64,000 nt of DNA from an uncultured Granulosicoccus sp. (lineage in GTDB: Bacteria > Pseudomonadota > Gammaproteobacteria > Granulosicoccales > Granulosicoccaceae): contig CANLXI010000020.1 in NCBI GenBank assembly GCA_947495035.1, forward strand, positions 62,001 through 126,000. Direction: 5' to 3'. Numbering within the stretch: position 1 is the first letter of the stretch; each line of letters begins with the position of its first letter. Shown piece by piece: positions 53,824-62,818 of the stretch. A model generated the notes under the pieces. It worked only from the letters and a program-made list of their open reading frames with translations, ran no database searches and was not told the origin of the DNA. A program made the translations under genes and the position numbers.

Positions 53824-55092
53824 ATGAATTATTACACTAACGAGCTCACCCGTTCGGCGCTGTTACCGTGGCGCATGCAGAGCCACATGCTGCGGCAAAT
53901 GGTCGAAACACCTTTGAACCCCTGGCCCGAGACGTACAGCAAACGGTTTGTTGCTGCGTCCTGTGCCATGTTCGAGAACATGACGCGCCGATACGGGAAG
54001 CCGGAGTGGGAGATCGACAGCACAAGGATTGATGGTCAGGACGTACCGGTCACACACGATGTGGTTGCTGATCGAATCTGGTGCGACCTGCTGCATTTTG
54101 ATCGAGATGAAGCGGTTTGTGGTCATCGTGATGACCCCAAGGTGTTACTTGTCGCTCCGATGTCCGGTCACTATGCAACGCTATTGCGCGGCACTGTCAA
54201 GGCCATGCTTCCGGAGCACGATGTCTATATCACGGATTGGCAGGACGCTCGTGATATACCTGTCGCGATGGGTGCGTTCACTCTTGATGATTTCGTCACC
54301 GAAATCATGGAATGTGTGCGCTGGATCGGCAAGGATGTGCATGTCATAGCCGTGTGCCAGCCAGCAGTAGCCGCCATTGCCGCAACGGCTGTCATGTCGT
54401 CGATGAATGATGAGTGCACACCGGCGTCATTGACACTGATGGGAGGACCGCTGGATACGCGCCGCAATCCGACTGCCGTGAATGAATTTGCCAAGTCGAA
54501 GACGATCGAGTGGTTCGAGCGGAATGTCATTCAGCGCGTGCCCTGGCCCAATGCGGGTGCCATGCGTCGTGTGTACCCGGGCTATATACAACTTTCCGGA
54601 TTCATGGCCATGAACCTGGACAGGCACATCGAAGCTCACAAATCTGTTTTCAATGACATGATTACAGGAGACTGCGACAGCGTTGAACAGCACAACAAAT
54701 TCTACGACGAGTATCTGGCAGTGATGGACCTGTCCGCAGAATTCTATCTGGAGACCGTTCAACGAGTATTCATCGAACATGCGCTTCCCAACGGTACGTT
54801 CACCTACAAGGGCGAGATTGTCGATCTGGGTGCGATAAAGGAGACGGCGATCATGACAGTCGAAGGTGAGCGGGATGATATCTGCGGAATCGGACAGACA
54901 GAGGCTGCCCACGAGCTTTGTCCCAATGTGCCCGAAAACAAGCGTTGGCACTACATGCAACCGGGTGTCGGGCACTATGGGGTCTTCAACGGGACTCGAT
55001 GGCGCACCGAGATCCAGCCACGCATTCGAGAGATGATTCGAACAGTCCGTTATCAGCGGCAGGGCGGAGACAGTTCGGCGAAGGTTGCCTGA
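53824..55092 (+). CDS. phaZ: intracellular polyhydroxyalkanoate depolymerase
   Basis: The 422-residue alpha/beta hydrolase matches intracellular PhaZ enzymes. The nucleophile is Cys in VCQPAVAAIAA in place of the lipase-box Ser, an Asp is in VEGERDDICG and the His is in PGVGHYGVFNG. It degrades storage PHA granules in the cytoplasm. Confidence 0.9.
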   Translation: MNYYTNELTRSALLPWRMQSHMLRQMVETPLNPWPETYSKRFVAASCAMFENMTRRYGKPEWEIDSTRIDGQDVPVTHDVVADRIWCDLLHFDRDEAVCGHRDDPKVLLVAPMSGHYATLLRGTVKAMLPEHDVYITDWQDARDIPVAMGAFTLDDFVTEIMECVRWIGKDVHVIAVCQPAVAAIAATAVMSSMNDECTPASLTLMGGPLDTRRNPTAVNEFAKSKTIEWFERNVIQRVPWPNAGAMRRVYPGYIQLSGFMAMNLDRHIEAHKSVFNDMITGDCDSVEQHNKFYDEYLAVMDLSAEFYLETVQRVFIEHALPNGTFTYKGEIVDLGAIKETAIMTVEGERDDICGIGQTEAAHELCPNVPENKRWHYMQPGVGHYGVFNGTRWRTEIQPRIREMIRTVRYQRQGGDSSAKVA

Positions 55093-55197
55093 TTACGCAT
55101 CTGCGATGACCAGCCGATCCAGCAAGGACCAGGTCGGCTCGGGTATCCATCAATCAGGTTTCCCATTGAGCGAGGTCAGGGACAATACGTTCAGGGG

Positions 55198-56004
55198 TCA
55201 GAGAAGGCGTTCCAGCCACTGATCCATATCGTCCATGACGCGGGACCTCCACTCAGGAGATTCGTTGAGCAATTCGTGAAAATAGCCGTCATATTCACGG
55301 ACTGTCAGAATCTCCTGCGCCACCTTGCTGGCGAAACGCCGTGTTTCAGCCGGGTCCGCCACCGAGTCTGCCCCTGGAATCATCAACAGGGTTTTCACGT
55401 TCAGCTGGTCGGCCTTGTCCAGCATGCGCCTGCCGGTACGCAACAGCCAGTTGACCAGTGATGCCGATTTGTAGCCATGCAGCAGCTCGTCGGCCAGGGC
55501 CGTCTGTTGCTCACTGATATCGTTCGTCAAGCGGCTGGGATCATAGCCCAGATCCAGGCACAGCTTCGGGGCGATGAGGGACAGCAGACGCAGCTTGACA
55601 TGGTCCCTGCGGCGCATCGCGGGTACGAAGGCGGGTGCGGATAGCATGAGGCCTGTGACCGGCACTTCGTGTTCGATCACCAACTGCGTGGCCAGCACTC
55701 CCCCCAGGCTGTGGCCGAACAGTACCGGACGAGATCCGCTTTCCTGGGCAAAGGCATCGAGCTGCTCCACGGCCACTGTTGACAGGATGTCATCCGGTGT
55801 TACCAGACCCCGCTGTCCCGCCGAACGTCCGTGCCCGAAATGATCGTGCGCTCCGACACACCAGCCTTGCGATGCCAGATGGTTCGCGAGGCGGTCATAG
55901 CGTCCAAGATGCTCACCGGTGCCATGCAGGAGGTAGATACCGAAAGGGCGCTCTGCTGCTCGGTCAGGCGGGTTCCAGCGATGCGTATAGGTGGTTGCAG
56001 TCAT
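55198..56004 (-). CDS. monoacylglycerol lipase-like alpha/beta hydrolase
   Basis: The 268-residue protein has an oxyanion HG (YLLHGTGEHLGRY), the nucleophile motif FGHSLGG, a later Asp in IPGADSVADP and a His in YDGYFHELLNE. It resembles lysophospholipase/monoglyceride lipase enzymes. It is convergent with phaZ. Confidence 0.9.
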   Translation of the reverse strand: MTATTYTHRWNPPDRAAERPFGIYLLHGTGEHLGRYDRLANHLASQGWCVGAHDHFGHGRSAGQRGLVTPDDILSTVAVEQLDAFAQESGSRPVLFGHSLGGVLATQLVIEHEVPVTGLMLSAPAFVPAMRRRDHVKLRLLSLIAPKLCLDLGYDPSRLTNDISEQQTALADELLHGYKSASLVNWLLRTGRRMLDKADQLNVKTLLMIPGADSVADPAETRRFASKVAQEILTVREYDGYFHELLNESPEWRSRVMDDMDQWLERLL

Positions 56005-56160
56005 GGGTAAGGTCTGGCTGTTGTATTGATCTGATTGAAGGGTGGTTCGCAGCGGAAACGGGCAGCAGTTGTCTGTGTACCGTATCGCGAATGCAGGGCA
56101 TTCGTCTCGTCGAGCGTGGCATCGTCTTGCGATCAGAGACGGGAGAGTCTACGGTGTGTC

Positions 56161-57888
56161 ATGGACAAGGATTCAGCCCATGGCAGTACGACTTACCGAT
56201 TCATCGTTCTCACGTTGATGGGCTGTGGGCTGGGAACGGTGGTTTCCCTGTCGGCGCTGCTGTTTGTCGAGTGCGTCTCCTGGCTCAATACTGCGTTGTT
56301 GGTGGCACCTCGGGCGCGTGTACAGATTCTCGATGACAGGCTGCTGGCGTTTCTGACAGTGCTGGTTCCAACGCTCGGAGGGGCGCTGGTGGGCAGTTTG
56401 ATATACCGACTGTCTGCGGAGAGACGTGTTCTTGGGCCTGCCGATGTCATTTTCTCCGCCCAGCTTCGCAAACCGATGCCGGATGCTCGTTCGGGCCTGG
56501 TATCGACCATTGCATCGGTGTTGTCTCTGGGCTGCGGTGCCTCAGTCGGGCAGTATGGACCGCTGGTCTATCTCGGAGCGCTTCAGGCCAGCCTGCTGGA
56601 TCGACTGAAGCTACGTATACCCAATGCACGCTCCATCGCGATTGCCTGTGGCGTCGCGGCTGCCATATCCACCGCATTCAATGCGCCCATTGCCGGTCTG
56701 GTGTTCGCTCATGAAGTCATCCTGCGTCACTATTCGCTGCAGGCTTTTGCGCCTACCACCGTTGCTTCCGCCAGTGGCTTCATCGTTGCCAATGTGCTGT
56801 TCGAACGCCCACCGCTGTTTCTGGTCACCTTTGCCGGAGTCGGCCAGGTCTATGAGTTTGCCCTGTTTGCGTTGCTGGGCATTGCCTGCGCCTGTCTGGC
56901 GGTGGTGTTCATGAAATGTGTCCTCGGCAGCGCCAGGATTGCGAATGCGAGCCGACTTCATCCGGCATTGCGTCCGGCGGTTGCAGGGCTTGTTGTCGGT
57001 ATGGTCGCTCTCGAGCTACCCGATGTGCTGGGCATCGGCACGGAATTACTGCGCTTTGCCACCATTGAAGGGGCTTTCGACAACCTGGAGCTGGCGTCGC
57101 TGGTCATTGCCAAGTTGCTGCTGACGGCATTGTGTCTGGGTTTTGGTTTCGCCGGTGGCATATTCAGTCCATCGTTGTTGGTCGGCATTCTGTTTGGCGC
57201 GTTATGCTGGAACATGCTGGGGGTAGTGGGGGTCGAGAACTCGGGAATTGCCGTATACGCCATCAGCAGCATGATGGCTCTGGCAAGTGCGATTATCGGT
57301 GCACCACTGACGGCCATACTGATCGTGTTCGAATTGACACGAAATTACGAACTGACCATTGCTGCCATGGTGTCTGTGGTGTTTGCCAATCTCGTTGTCT
57401 TCAGGTGGGCTGGCCGGTCGCTGTTCGATATTCAATTGGCTGCCCGTGGAGTGAACCTGTCTGCTGGCAGGGACCGTGCACAAATGCAGCAGCTGTACCT
57501 GTCGTCACTGCCATTGTCAAAAGCCGTGATGGTCGATCCTGGTGATGCCGCGACGACGGCGTACCGACGAATGCTGGATGCCAGACGAGCCGAGGCTGTT
57601 GTCGTGAAAGCATCCGGGCAATTTGTCGGACTACTGCGACTGCAGGATCTGGCTGGCGACGCCAAGGGTACGGTGAGCGAGAAATTGCAGACTGACAGTC
57701 TGGTTCTCTACAACGACTCTTCATTGTGGGATGCGATGAATGGCATGCAAGGGTTCATTGGAGAGACCATCCCCGTTCTTTCTCGCGACGGTCAGCGGTT
57801 TCTCGGGGTGTTGAGTGAAGGAGATATCATATCGGCCTACATGCAAACCGTGCATCGGGCCCGCCGGGAAGAGAATGATGCACTGTAG
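56161..57888 (+). CDS. ClC-family chloride transport protein with CBS pair
   Basis: The 575-residue protein has the ClC membrane domain (about 1-410) and two C-terminal CBS motifs (about 440-570). GxFxP is present (GGIFSPSLLVG). At the segment that normally reads GREGP the protein has GQYGPLV, so the external gating glutamate is Y132. The usual GSGIP is also not seen. This suggests channel-like rather than exchanger behaviour, or another anion. It overlaps the next gene by 14 bases. Confidence 0.88.
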   Translation: MDKDSAHGSTTYRFIVLTLMGCGLGTVVSLSALLFVECVSWLNTALLVAPRARVQILDDRLLAFLTVLVPTLGGALVGSLIYRLSAERRVLGPADVIFSAQLRKPMPDARSGLVSTIASVLSLGCGASVGQYGPLVYLGALQASLLDRLKLRIPNARSIAIACGVAAAISTAFNAPIAGLVFAHEVILRHYSLQAFAPTTVASASGFIVANVLFERPPLFLVTFAGVGQVYEFALFALLGIACACLAVVFMKCVLGSARIANASRLHPALRPAVAGLVVGMVALELPDVLGIGTELLRFATIEGAFDNLELASLVIAKLLLTALCLGFGFAGGIFSPSLLVGILFGALCWNMLGVVGVENSGIAVYAISSMMALASAIIGAPLTAILIVFELTRNYELTIAAMVSVVFANLVVFRWAGRSLFDIQLAARGVNLSAGRDRAQMQQLYLSSLPLSKAVMVDPGDAATTAYRRMLDARRAEAVVVKASGQFVGLLRLQDLAGDAKGTVSEKLQTDSLVLYNDSSLWDAMNGMQGFIGETIPVLSRDGQRFLGVLSEGDIISAYMQTVHRARREENDAL

Positions 57889-59008
57889 CCTGCGGTTATT
57901 GTGTTTGGTGATGCTGTTGAGTTTCGCTGCGCGAGCGGATGAGTCCGAGCCATCGCTGATTGTAGGTACGTGGGGTGGTGCGTACGAGGCCGCTCAACAA
58001 GCCGCATTGTTCAGCCCCTTCGAGCAATTCAGCGGTGTCCGGATTCGGACGGCGGAGTATACGGGTGGCCTGTCGATTCTGGATGAAGCTACACCTCCCG
58101 ATATCCTCGACATGCTGGAGAATGAAGCTGAACTGGCTTGCCAGGCCGGGCATCTGAAATCGATCAGCCATGCCGAAATTCTGTCTGCAGGCAGTATCGC
58201 CACATCACCGAATCGAGGTCCGGGGCCACTGATGCAGGATGAGTTTTCCCTGGCTGATTTCCACTCGGATGTATTCGAGCCATGTAGTGTGGCTCACCTG
58301 ACCTACTCTACGCTGATTGCCTACGATGAGAGTGCTTTCACGGGAGAAAAGCCGATGAAGATCGAGGACCTCTTCGATTTGCAGCGCTTTCCTGGAAAAC
58401 GCGGCTTGCAACGAAGTCCGGCGGCCCTGTTCGAATGGGCGATGATGGCAGAGGGGGTACCCCTTGGCCAGGTCTATGATCTGTTGAGCACCGAGCGCGG
58501 TCTGCGGTTGGTCACTCAACGACTTGATATCCTGCGAGACCAGATCATCTGGTGGGATGATCCGGCAGAGGCCGTTACTCTTCGTGAACAAGGCAAGGTT
58601 GTCATGGCATCCGGCTACAATGGCCGCTTCTTCGACGCCTGGAACCGCGGAGCTGCCATCAACATGATCTGGGATGGACAGATCATCGATCGTAGCGTCT
58701 GGGCTGTCCCGAAAGCATCCAGTGCCGACATGGCCCTGGTGAATTCATTCCTGCGGTTTGCACTGCATCCCGAAAGACTGGCTCACATGGCCAGATTGAT
58801 TCCCTATGGCCCATTGCGCTTCAGCGCTTTCGGCTACATAGGATTGCATCCGGATACCGGTATGGTCATGAGTGACCATCTGCCAACGGCAGCTCATCAT
58901 CTGACCAGCGCCTTGCATCGTGATACTCGATGGTATGCGCGGACATTCCAGCTGAGAAACCGGGTTTTTTCCGATTGGCTGGGCCGGGATACAATCGAGT
59001 CGGAATGA
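57875..59008 (+). CDS. orphan polyamine-type ABC binding protein
   Basis: The 377-residue protein has a signal peptide (ends near FAARADE) and the PotD/SBP-8 pattern: LIVGTWGGAYEAAQQAALFSPFE, PPDILDMLENEAELACQAG and ALFEWAMMAEG. No permease or ATPase gene is adjacent. The start overlaps the ClC gene end by 14 bases (ATG 57875 or 57878). It may serve a transporter encoded elsewhere or act as a sensor subunit. Confidence 0.88.
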   Translation: MMHCSLRLLCLVMLLSFAARADESEPSLIVGTWGGAYEAAQQAALFSPFEQFSGVRIRTAEYTGGLSILDEATPPDILDMLENEAELACQAGHLKSISHAEILSAGSIATSPNRGPGPLMQDEFSLADFHSDVFEPCSVAHLTYSTLIAYDESAFTGEKPMKIEDLFDLQRFPGKRGLQRSPAALFEWAMMAEGVPLGQVYDLLSTERGLRLVTQRLDILRDQIIWWDDPAEAVTLREQGKVVMASGYNGRFFDAWNRGAAINMIWDGQIIDRSVWAVPKASSADMALVNSFLRFALHPERLAHMARLIPYGPLRFSAFGYIGLHPDTGMVMSDHLPTAAHHLTSALHRDTRWYARTFQLRNRVFSDWLGRDTIESE

Positions 59009-59119
59009 GATTGCTGAATCGATCCTGGCCAAGTGCAATGGTTCTTGATGAAGAGGCCATTATTCACGCCCGACAGGTAGAAAACCTGCAACCCGGAGCC
59101 GCCATGCGATCCGGGAGCA

Positions 59120-59127
59120 GGGGAGGG
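59120..59127 (+). other. KOPS-like FtsK-orienting octamer
   Basis: GGGGAGGG fits GGGNAGGG on the + strand, the orientation expected for loading FtsK towards the dif site 2.45 kb downstream. Two more + strand copies seen by eye are at 17243-17250 and 37955-37962. The list is not exhaustive. Confidence 0.45.
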
Positions 59128-59185
59128 ACCGCATTGGCACTGTTTGCCTTTGAACCTGATGAATTCCGATGCTGACAGGAAGCCG

Positions 59186-59620
59186 CTATGTTCCCGAGGC
59201 CGGTGAGGGCCTCACACCAAGCACAGCAGTCTCGAGCCAGAAGCGCATCAGGGTCTCGATCTTGCCGCCCTCTCGCGCATCGAAGGTCTTGACGACATAA
59301 GCGTTGGCCAGGCGGTGGTAACTTTCGCTGATATCATCTTCGTCGTTGGATGAGGACATCATGATGACGGGTATGGATTTCAGGCACTGGTCATTCTTGA
59401 TCGCTGCAAGCGCTTCAAGTCCTCCCATTCTTGGCATGCGGATATCCATGATGATCAGATCCGGGCGGAATTGCTCAAGAGTTTCCAGCGCCTTGATACC
59501 ATCTTCACTGCGCATGAGTCTGACCGTTGGTTTGAGTCGCCTGAATATGCGTTGAAACAGATCCGCATCAATGTCACTGTCTTCAACCAGCAGAACGAGT
59601 TCCTGATTTGATGTATTCAT
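59186..59620 (-). CDS. Rcp1-type single-domain response regulator
   Basis: The 144-residue receiver has an E13-D14 pocket, acceptor D59 (LIIMDIRMP) and Lys in AYVVKTFD. It resembles small regulators paired with phytochrome-like kinases. ATG 59620 overlaps the kinase stop by 4 bases. It is encoded downstream of the kinase on the same strand. Confidence 0.9.
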   Translation of the reverse strand: MNTSNQELVLLVEDSDIDADLFQRIFRRLKPTVRLMRSEDGIKALETLEQFRPDLIIMDIRMPRMGGLEALAAIKNDQCLKSIPVIMMSSSNDEDDISESYHRLANAYVVKTFDAREGGKIETLMRFWLETAVLGVRPSPASGT

Positions 59621-61044
59621 GCCGCTTGTTTCTGTTGAGTGCCTTGTGCAAGTGGTAGAGAAAATGAGAAACATGTTCCATGCTTGTATCCGGTATCCAG
59701 CCAGATATGACCACCATGGTTCTCGACTATCGTCTTTGCCAAAGATAGGCCAATACCGACCCCCTTGTATTGCGACTGCGGCCCGTGAAGGCGAATCATG
59801 GGTTCGAAGATTTTCGTTGCAAACCGTGGTTCGATACCTATGCCATTATCTGCTACAGAAAATACAACGCTTTCGCCATCGCTTTTCGCCTGCACGAAAA
59901 CTTGTGCCGGTGTGTCTTCATGGGCGTAGATGAGGCTGTTGCCGATGAGGTTGACAAACAGACGCGTCAATTGTCCGGGATCCGCCTGCACCGTCATGTC
60001 CAGATCGTTCCTGAAGCGAATGGAGGCGCGATGTCGGTCGATGTCTGATCGCAGATCGTATTCGATATCCGAGAACAGTCGATTGATATCGATGTTTTCC
60101 ATGGCAGGCTGAGTAAATCCGACCTTCGTGAAATCAAGAAGACTGTCGATGATCAGATCCATCTGGTGAACTTGCTGGTCGATCAGGTCGACGTGTTGCT
60201 CGACCGCCTGGGGACTTGCAGCATCCTCGACGATCATCCTGTTGAAGGTATGGATGTATCGGATCGGCGTTTTCAGGTCATGCGAGACAATTCCGGCGAA
60301 TTGTCGCAACGATGTATTGGCTGACGCGAGGTTGTTGTTGCTGTTGGTGAGATGTTCCGTGAATGCAGCGAGTGCTGCCGAGTGCCGCTGTTGTCGTCTG
60401 GCGACAACAGCGATGATCAGCAGGCCCAATGCCATCGTACTGACTGTGCTCAGCAGGGAAGTGATGGTTCCCTGAGAGTACAGCTCTTGCAATCGATCAT
60501 CGATTGCCGCGTCGAGATTCTCCAGAACCATCTGGACCTCTTGCAGGGCGGCTTCATCGTCAAAGCGGACTTGTTGGTCAATCGACCTTGAGTTCAGGCC
60601 CTGGCTGGAGAGTTCGCGAATCGTTCCCAGGCGCTGTGCGTAGCTTTCCAACATTTCGTGAGTGCTGGCGAGCGGGGCGTCGATACCGTATTTCATGGCG
60701 CTTGTTTGCAATAGCTCCAGCAGTGACAGCGCCTCCGTTGCGTCGGCGTACGCAGATACCCGGTAATTGTCTTCCTCCGGACGCAGGACATAATTCTTGA
60801 AATTGTGGATCAGGCCACCGTATCCGAGTCTACGTTCGAGTTTGTGGGCAGTATCGTTGGCTTGCGAAAGCACGGCTCGCAGATCTGCCATACCGCGGAC
60901 GATACCGGTGTTTGACCAGGTCTGTATGGCGAGCACGGTTGCGACACTGCAGATGATCAGCCACAGTGTCGGTTTCCACGAGTTTCCTGAAGAATTCGGA
61001 ACGTGCATTGCCTGAGTGTCTGCTGAGCTGTCAGTTCTGGTCAT
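59617..61044 (-). CDS. membrane sensor histidine kinase
   Basis: The 475-residue protein has a TM segment at about 25-42, a periplasmic helical sensor region (about 43-195), a second TM at 196-215, a HisKA H-box at H255 (FAGIVSHDLKTP), and an ATPase domain with VFSVADNGIGIEPRF and YKGVGIGLSLAKTIV. It is the partner of the small receiver it overlaps. It is the last gene before the dif region. Confidence 0.92.
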   Translation of the reverse strand: MTRTDSSADTQAMHVPNSSGNSWKPTLWLIICSVATVLAIQTWSNTGIVRGMADLRAVLSQANDTAHKLERRLGYGGLIHNFKNYVLRPEEDNYRVSAYADATEALSLLELLQTSAMKYGIDAPLASTHEMLESYAQRLGTIRELSSQGLNSRSIDQQVRFDDEAALQEVQMVLENLDAAIDDRLQELYSQGTITSLLSTVSTMALGLLIIAVVARRQQRHSAALAAFTEHLTNSNNNLASANTSLRQFAGIVSHDLKTPIRYIHTFNRMIVEDAASPQAVEQHVDLIDQQVHQMDLIIDSLLDFTKVGFTQPAMENIDINRLFSDIEYDLRSDIDRHRASIRFRNDLDMTVQADPGQLTRLFVNLIGNSLIYAHEDTPAQVFVQAKSDGESVVFSVADNGIGIEPRFATKIFEPMIRLHGPQSQYKGVGIGLSLAKTIVENHGGHIWLDTGYKHGTCFSFSLPLAQGTQQKQAA

Positions 61045-61580
61045 CGACGTTTCTCCAGTGCAGCGCAGACAAGCCGTTGAGCGAGGTCAGACGGGGTCGG
61101 AATATCACGCGTTTTTGCAACCAGATAGCGGCTTCATTGAAGATAACGGCGACGTTGATTCCTCGCTGAAACAGCTACTGCCTGGTGCAGCGTTACATTT
61201 ATCAGGTATGCGAACCAGCTGCATGCCACTGCAACGTGAACAGTTTCCGAGGAATCAGTTCTGGCTGGGTGGGACGACGGTTTTGAAAACTCTCGACTTC
61301 AGGCATTCGGCGCATGGTGGATGGCTCCATCGGTCTCAGAGCGAGCAAGGCGAGGTTGATACTTGCTCCGTGCCGAGACACTTGGTGCAAAGCTGATACC
61401 GTCCCTGATCGATGGAGGTCACATCGAGTGCGCGCGATCGGAGGGTTCGGTTCGTAAATCTCGGTCTGCGCCTCAGTAGCATCTGGCTTTCTGTTTCAGG
61501 ACTTCAAGTCATTCACGGAGTAGCGCTGCGAGATGTAACAGTTTGATCAGGGGACATTGCCATAGGCATGATTCCGTGTA

Positions 61581-61608
61581 ATTTAACATAATATGTATTA
61601 TGCGCATA
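61581..61608 (-). other. dif: dif chromosome-dimer resolution site (XerC/XerD)
   Basis: Read on the minus strand, the 28-bp site has the XerC arm TATGCGCATAA, the central hexamer TACATA and the XerD arm TTATGTTAAAT. Against E. coli dif (arms GGTGCGCATAA and TTATGTTAAAT, centre TGTATA) 24 of 28 positions match: the XerD arm is identical, the XerC arm differs at its first two bases, the centre at two bases. This is the decisive marker for a gammaproteobacterial terminus. Confidence 0.95.
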
Positions 61609-61650
61609 AGCATGGATTGGCCGGAACGATCGCGATTCGAGGTTTGTTGA

Positions 61651-61686
61651 AGCTTGTGTCCAACTTTTAGCTTGTGTCCGACTTTT
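61651..61686 (+). repeat. 18-bp tandem duplication beside dif
   Basis: AGCTTGTGTCCAACTTTT (61651-61668) is followed at once by AGCTTGTGTCCGACTTTT (61669-61686), with one mismatch. The pair lies 43 bases from dif. Confidence 0.85.
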
Positions 61687-62768
61687 AAACCGTGTGACTG
61701 GTGTTGCGTGTTCCTGTGCAGTTTTCGGTGCGTTACGTCGTTTCGCTGTAAAACGCTGCGGTTGAATGCTGCGTATGCGTGACTGTTGATTGTTGTGGGA
61801 CATGCCTGGCTGCTGCATCGACATGTTGATCACTGCGCGCTCTGTGCTGATGTCGGCGACGCTCTGAGGCGCTGTGCCTGTCGATTGCAAAGAATGCTCA
61901 TCATGGCCTTGCATGCGTTGGCCGGGTTGGCTTCCTGGATCAGCTGTGTTGTTGAGACCAGGAGTTTTCCGAAGCGTCGGCCAGCTTGGTCTTGGGATAT
62001 GCGAGTGCCTCGATGTCTCGTCAGCGGCGTTTCTTCTGGTTCATCAAGAAACGTTCAGCAATGCATCAACGCATCAATGCCGCTTGCCAGATGAATCGAT
62101 TCAATGTCGCGGCGGTCAGTGTTGGCAAGCGGTACTTGTTCAGACGTTTTTTTTACGTGGAGCGTTCTGATAGATCCGGTGGGCTCATTGCACTGAGATA
62201 ATTCATGTGAATGATCGTATCGCGGATGTACAGGACTCGGTAACGCGAATTCCGATGTGAAAACCGGTATGCAAGGCCTTTCAGTGGTGACTTTGATGTG
62301 CGCTGCGGGATACCTTGAAGATCTGCCTTGTGTATCGGGTGCCGATGCGTTTATTCGACGCACAGGTTGTTGTTCACGCATGTGTATTGCCGATGTTGCT
62401 GTACCCATGTGGTGATAGGCTCTGTGGCAGTTCATTTGAACGAATGAGCGTGCAATGATTCAGGAAAAGGCCTGCGCGTGTCATCGCCCATCGCCTGGGT
62501 GGTCGAGAAAGATTCCAACCGGGCACTCACAGAGAGTGCCTTCTCTCTTCTGGAGCGATCCGGCCAGATTTCGTTTCCGAAACGCGATTCAGGCGCGGAG
62601 GAATCTGGTGGCTCCGGGGCAGATCTCCCGGCTTGGAATCACCTCCTGGGTGGCAGGCCTTCAGCCGAGCCGGCTCTGACCCCAGTCTTGGTGATGCCTG
62701 TGAGTGTGAGCGCAAGTGTTTGATAAACACATTCAAATGATCCTTTGCGACTTTTTGTACACATTAAA

Positions 62769-62796
62769 TAATCACATAACCTTCTTTATGTGATGT
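62769..62796. other. candidate tyrosine-recombinase crossover site before the integrase gene
   Basis: Two inverted arms, TAATCACATAA and TTATGTGATGT (9 inner bases perfectly symmetric), flank a 6-base centre CCTTCT, ending 22 bases before the integrase start. This is the layout of a Xer/Cre-type core (11-6-11), and the inner CATAA/TTATG is shared with dif. An outer ATTAAA/TTTAAT pair (62763-62768 and 62796-62801) extends the symmetry. Confidence 0.55.
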
Positions 62797-62818
62797 TTAA
62801 TTAGCGTATCATCGCCCT

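Larger units (their letters stand above)
61045..62818. other. gene-poor terminus zone around dif
   Basis: No open frame here looks like a protein; the candidates are low-complexity or shadow-like. The stretch contains dif (61581-61608), an 18-bp tandem duplication (61651-61686), an AT-rich patch around dif and the candidate recombinase crossover site just before the integrase gene. It may be a decayed or exchanged segment at the terminus. Confidence 0.6.

Noticed and set aside
59005..59175. Small 56-codon frame overlapping the binding-protein stop (ATGA)
   Set aside because: Overlap alone is not enough; no domain, signal peptide or conservation can be shown.
61016..61396. Open frame of 126 codons on the + strand next to dif
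   Set aside because: It overlaps the kinase gene start, shows no domain and has a composition unlike the neighbouring proteins.
61513..61914. Open frame of 133 codons on the minus strand covering dif
   Set aside because: Rich in Gln, Ser and Arg without a ribosome site or domain; the dif call explains the stretch better.
62055..62435. Open frame of 126 codons on the minus strand between dif and the integrase
   Set aside because: No recognisable protein features or ribosome site.
61581..62818. Integrated element flanked by two dif copies (IMEX)
   Set aside because: Only one true dif was seen; the second site shares the inner arms only, and no second TTATGTTAAAT arm was found in the window.
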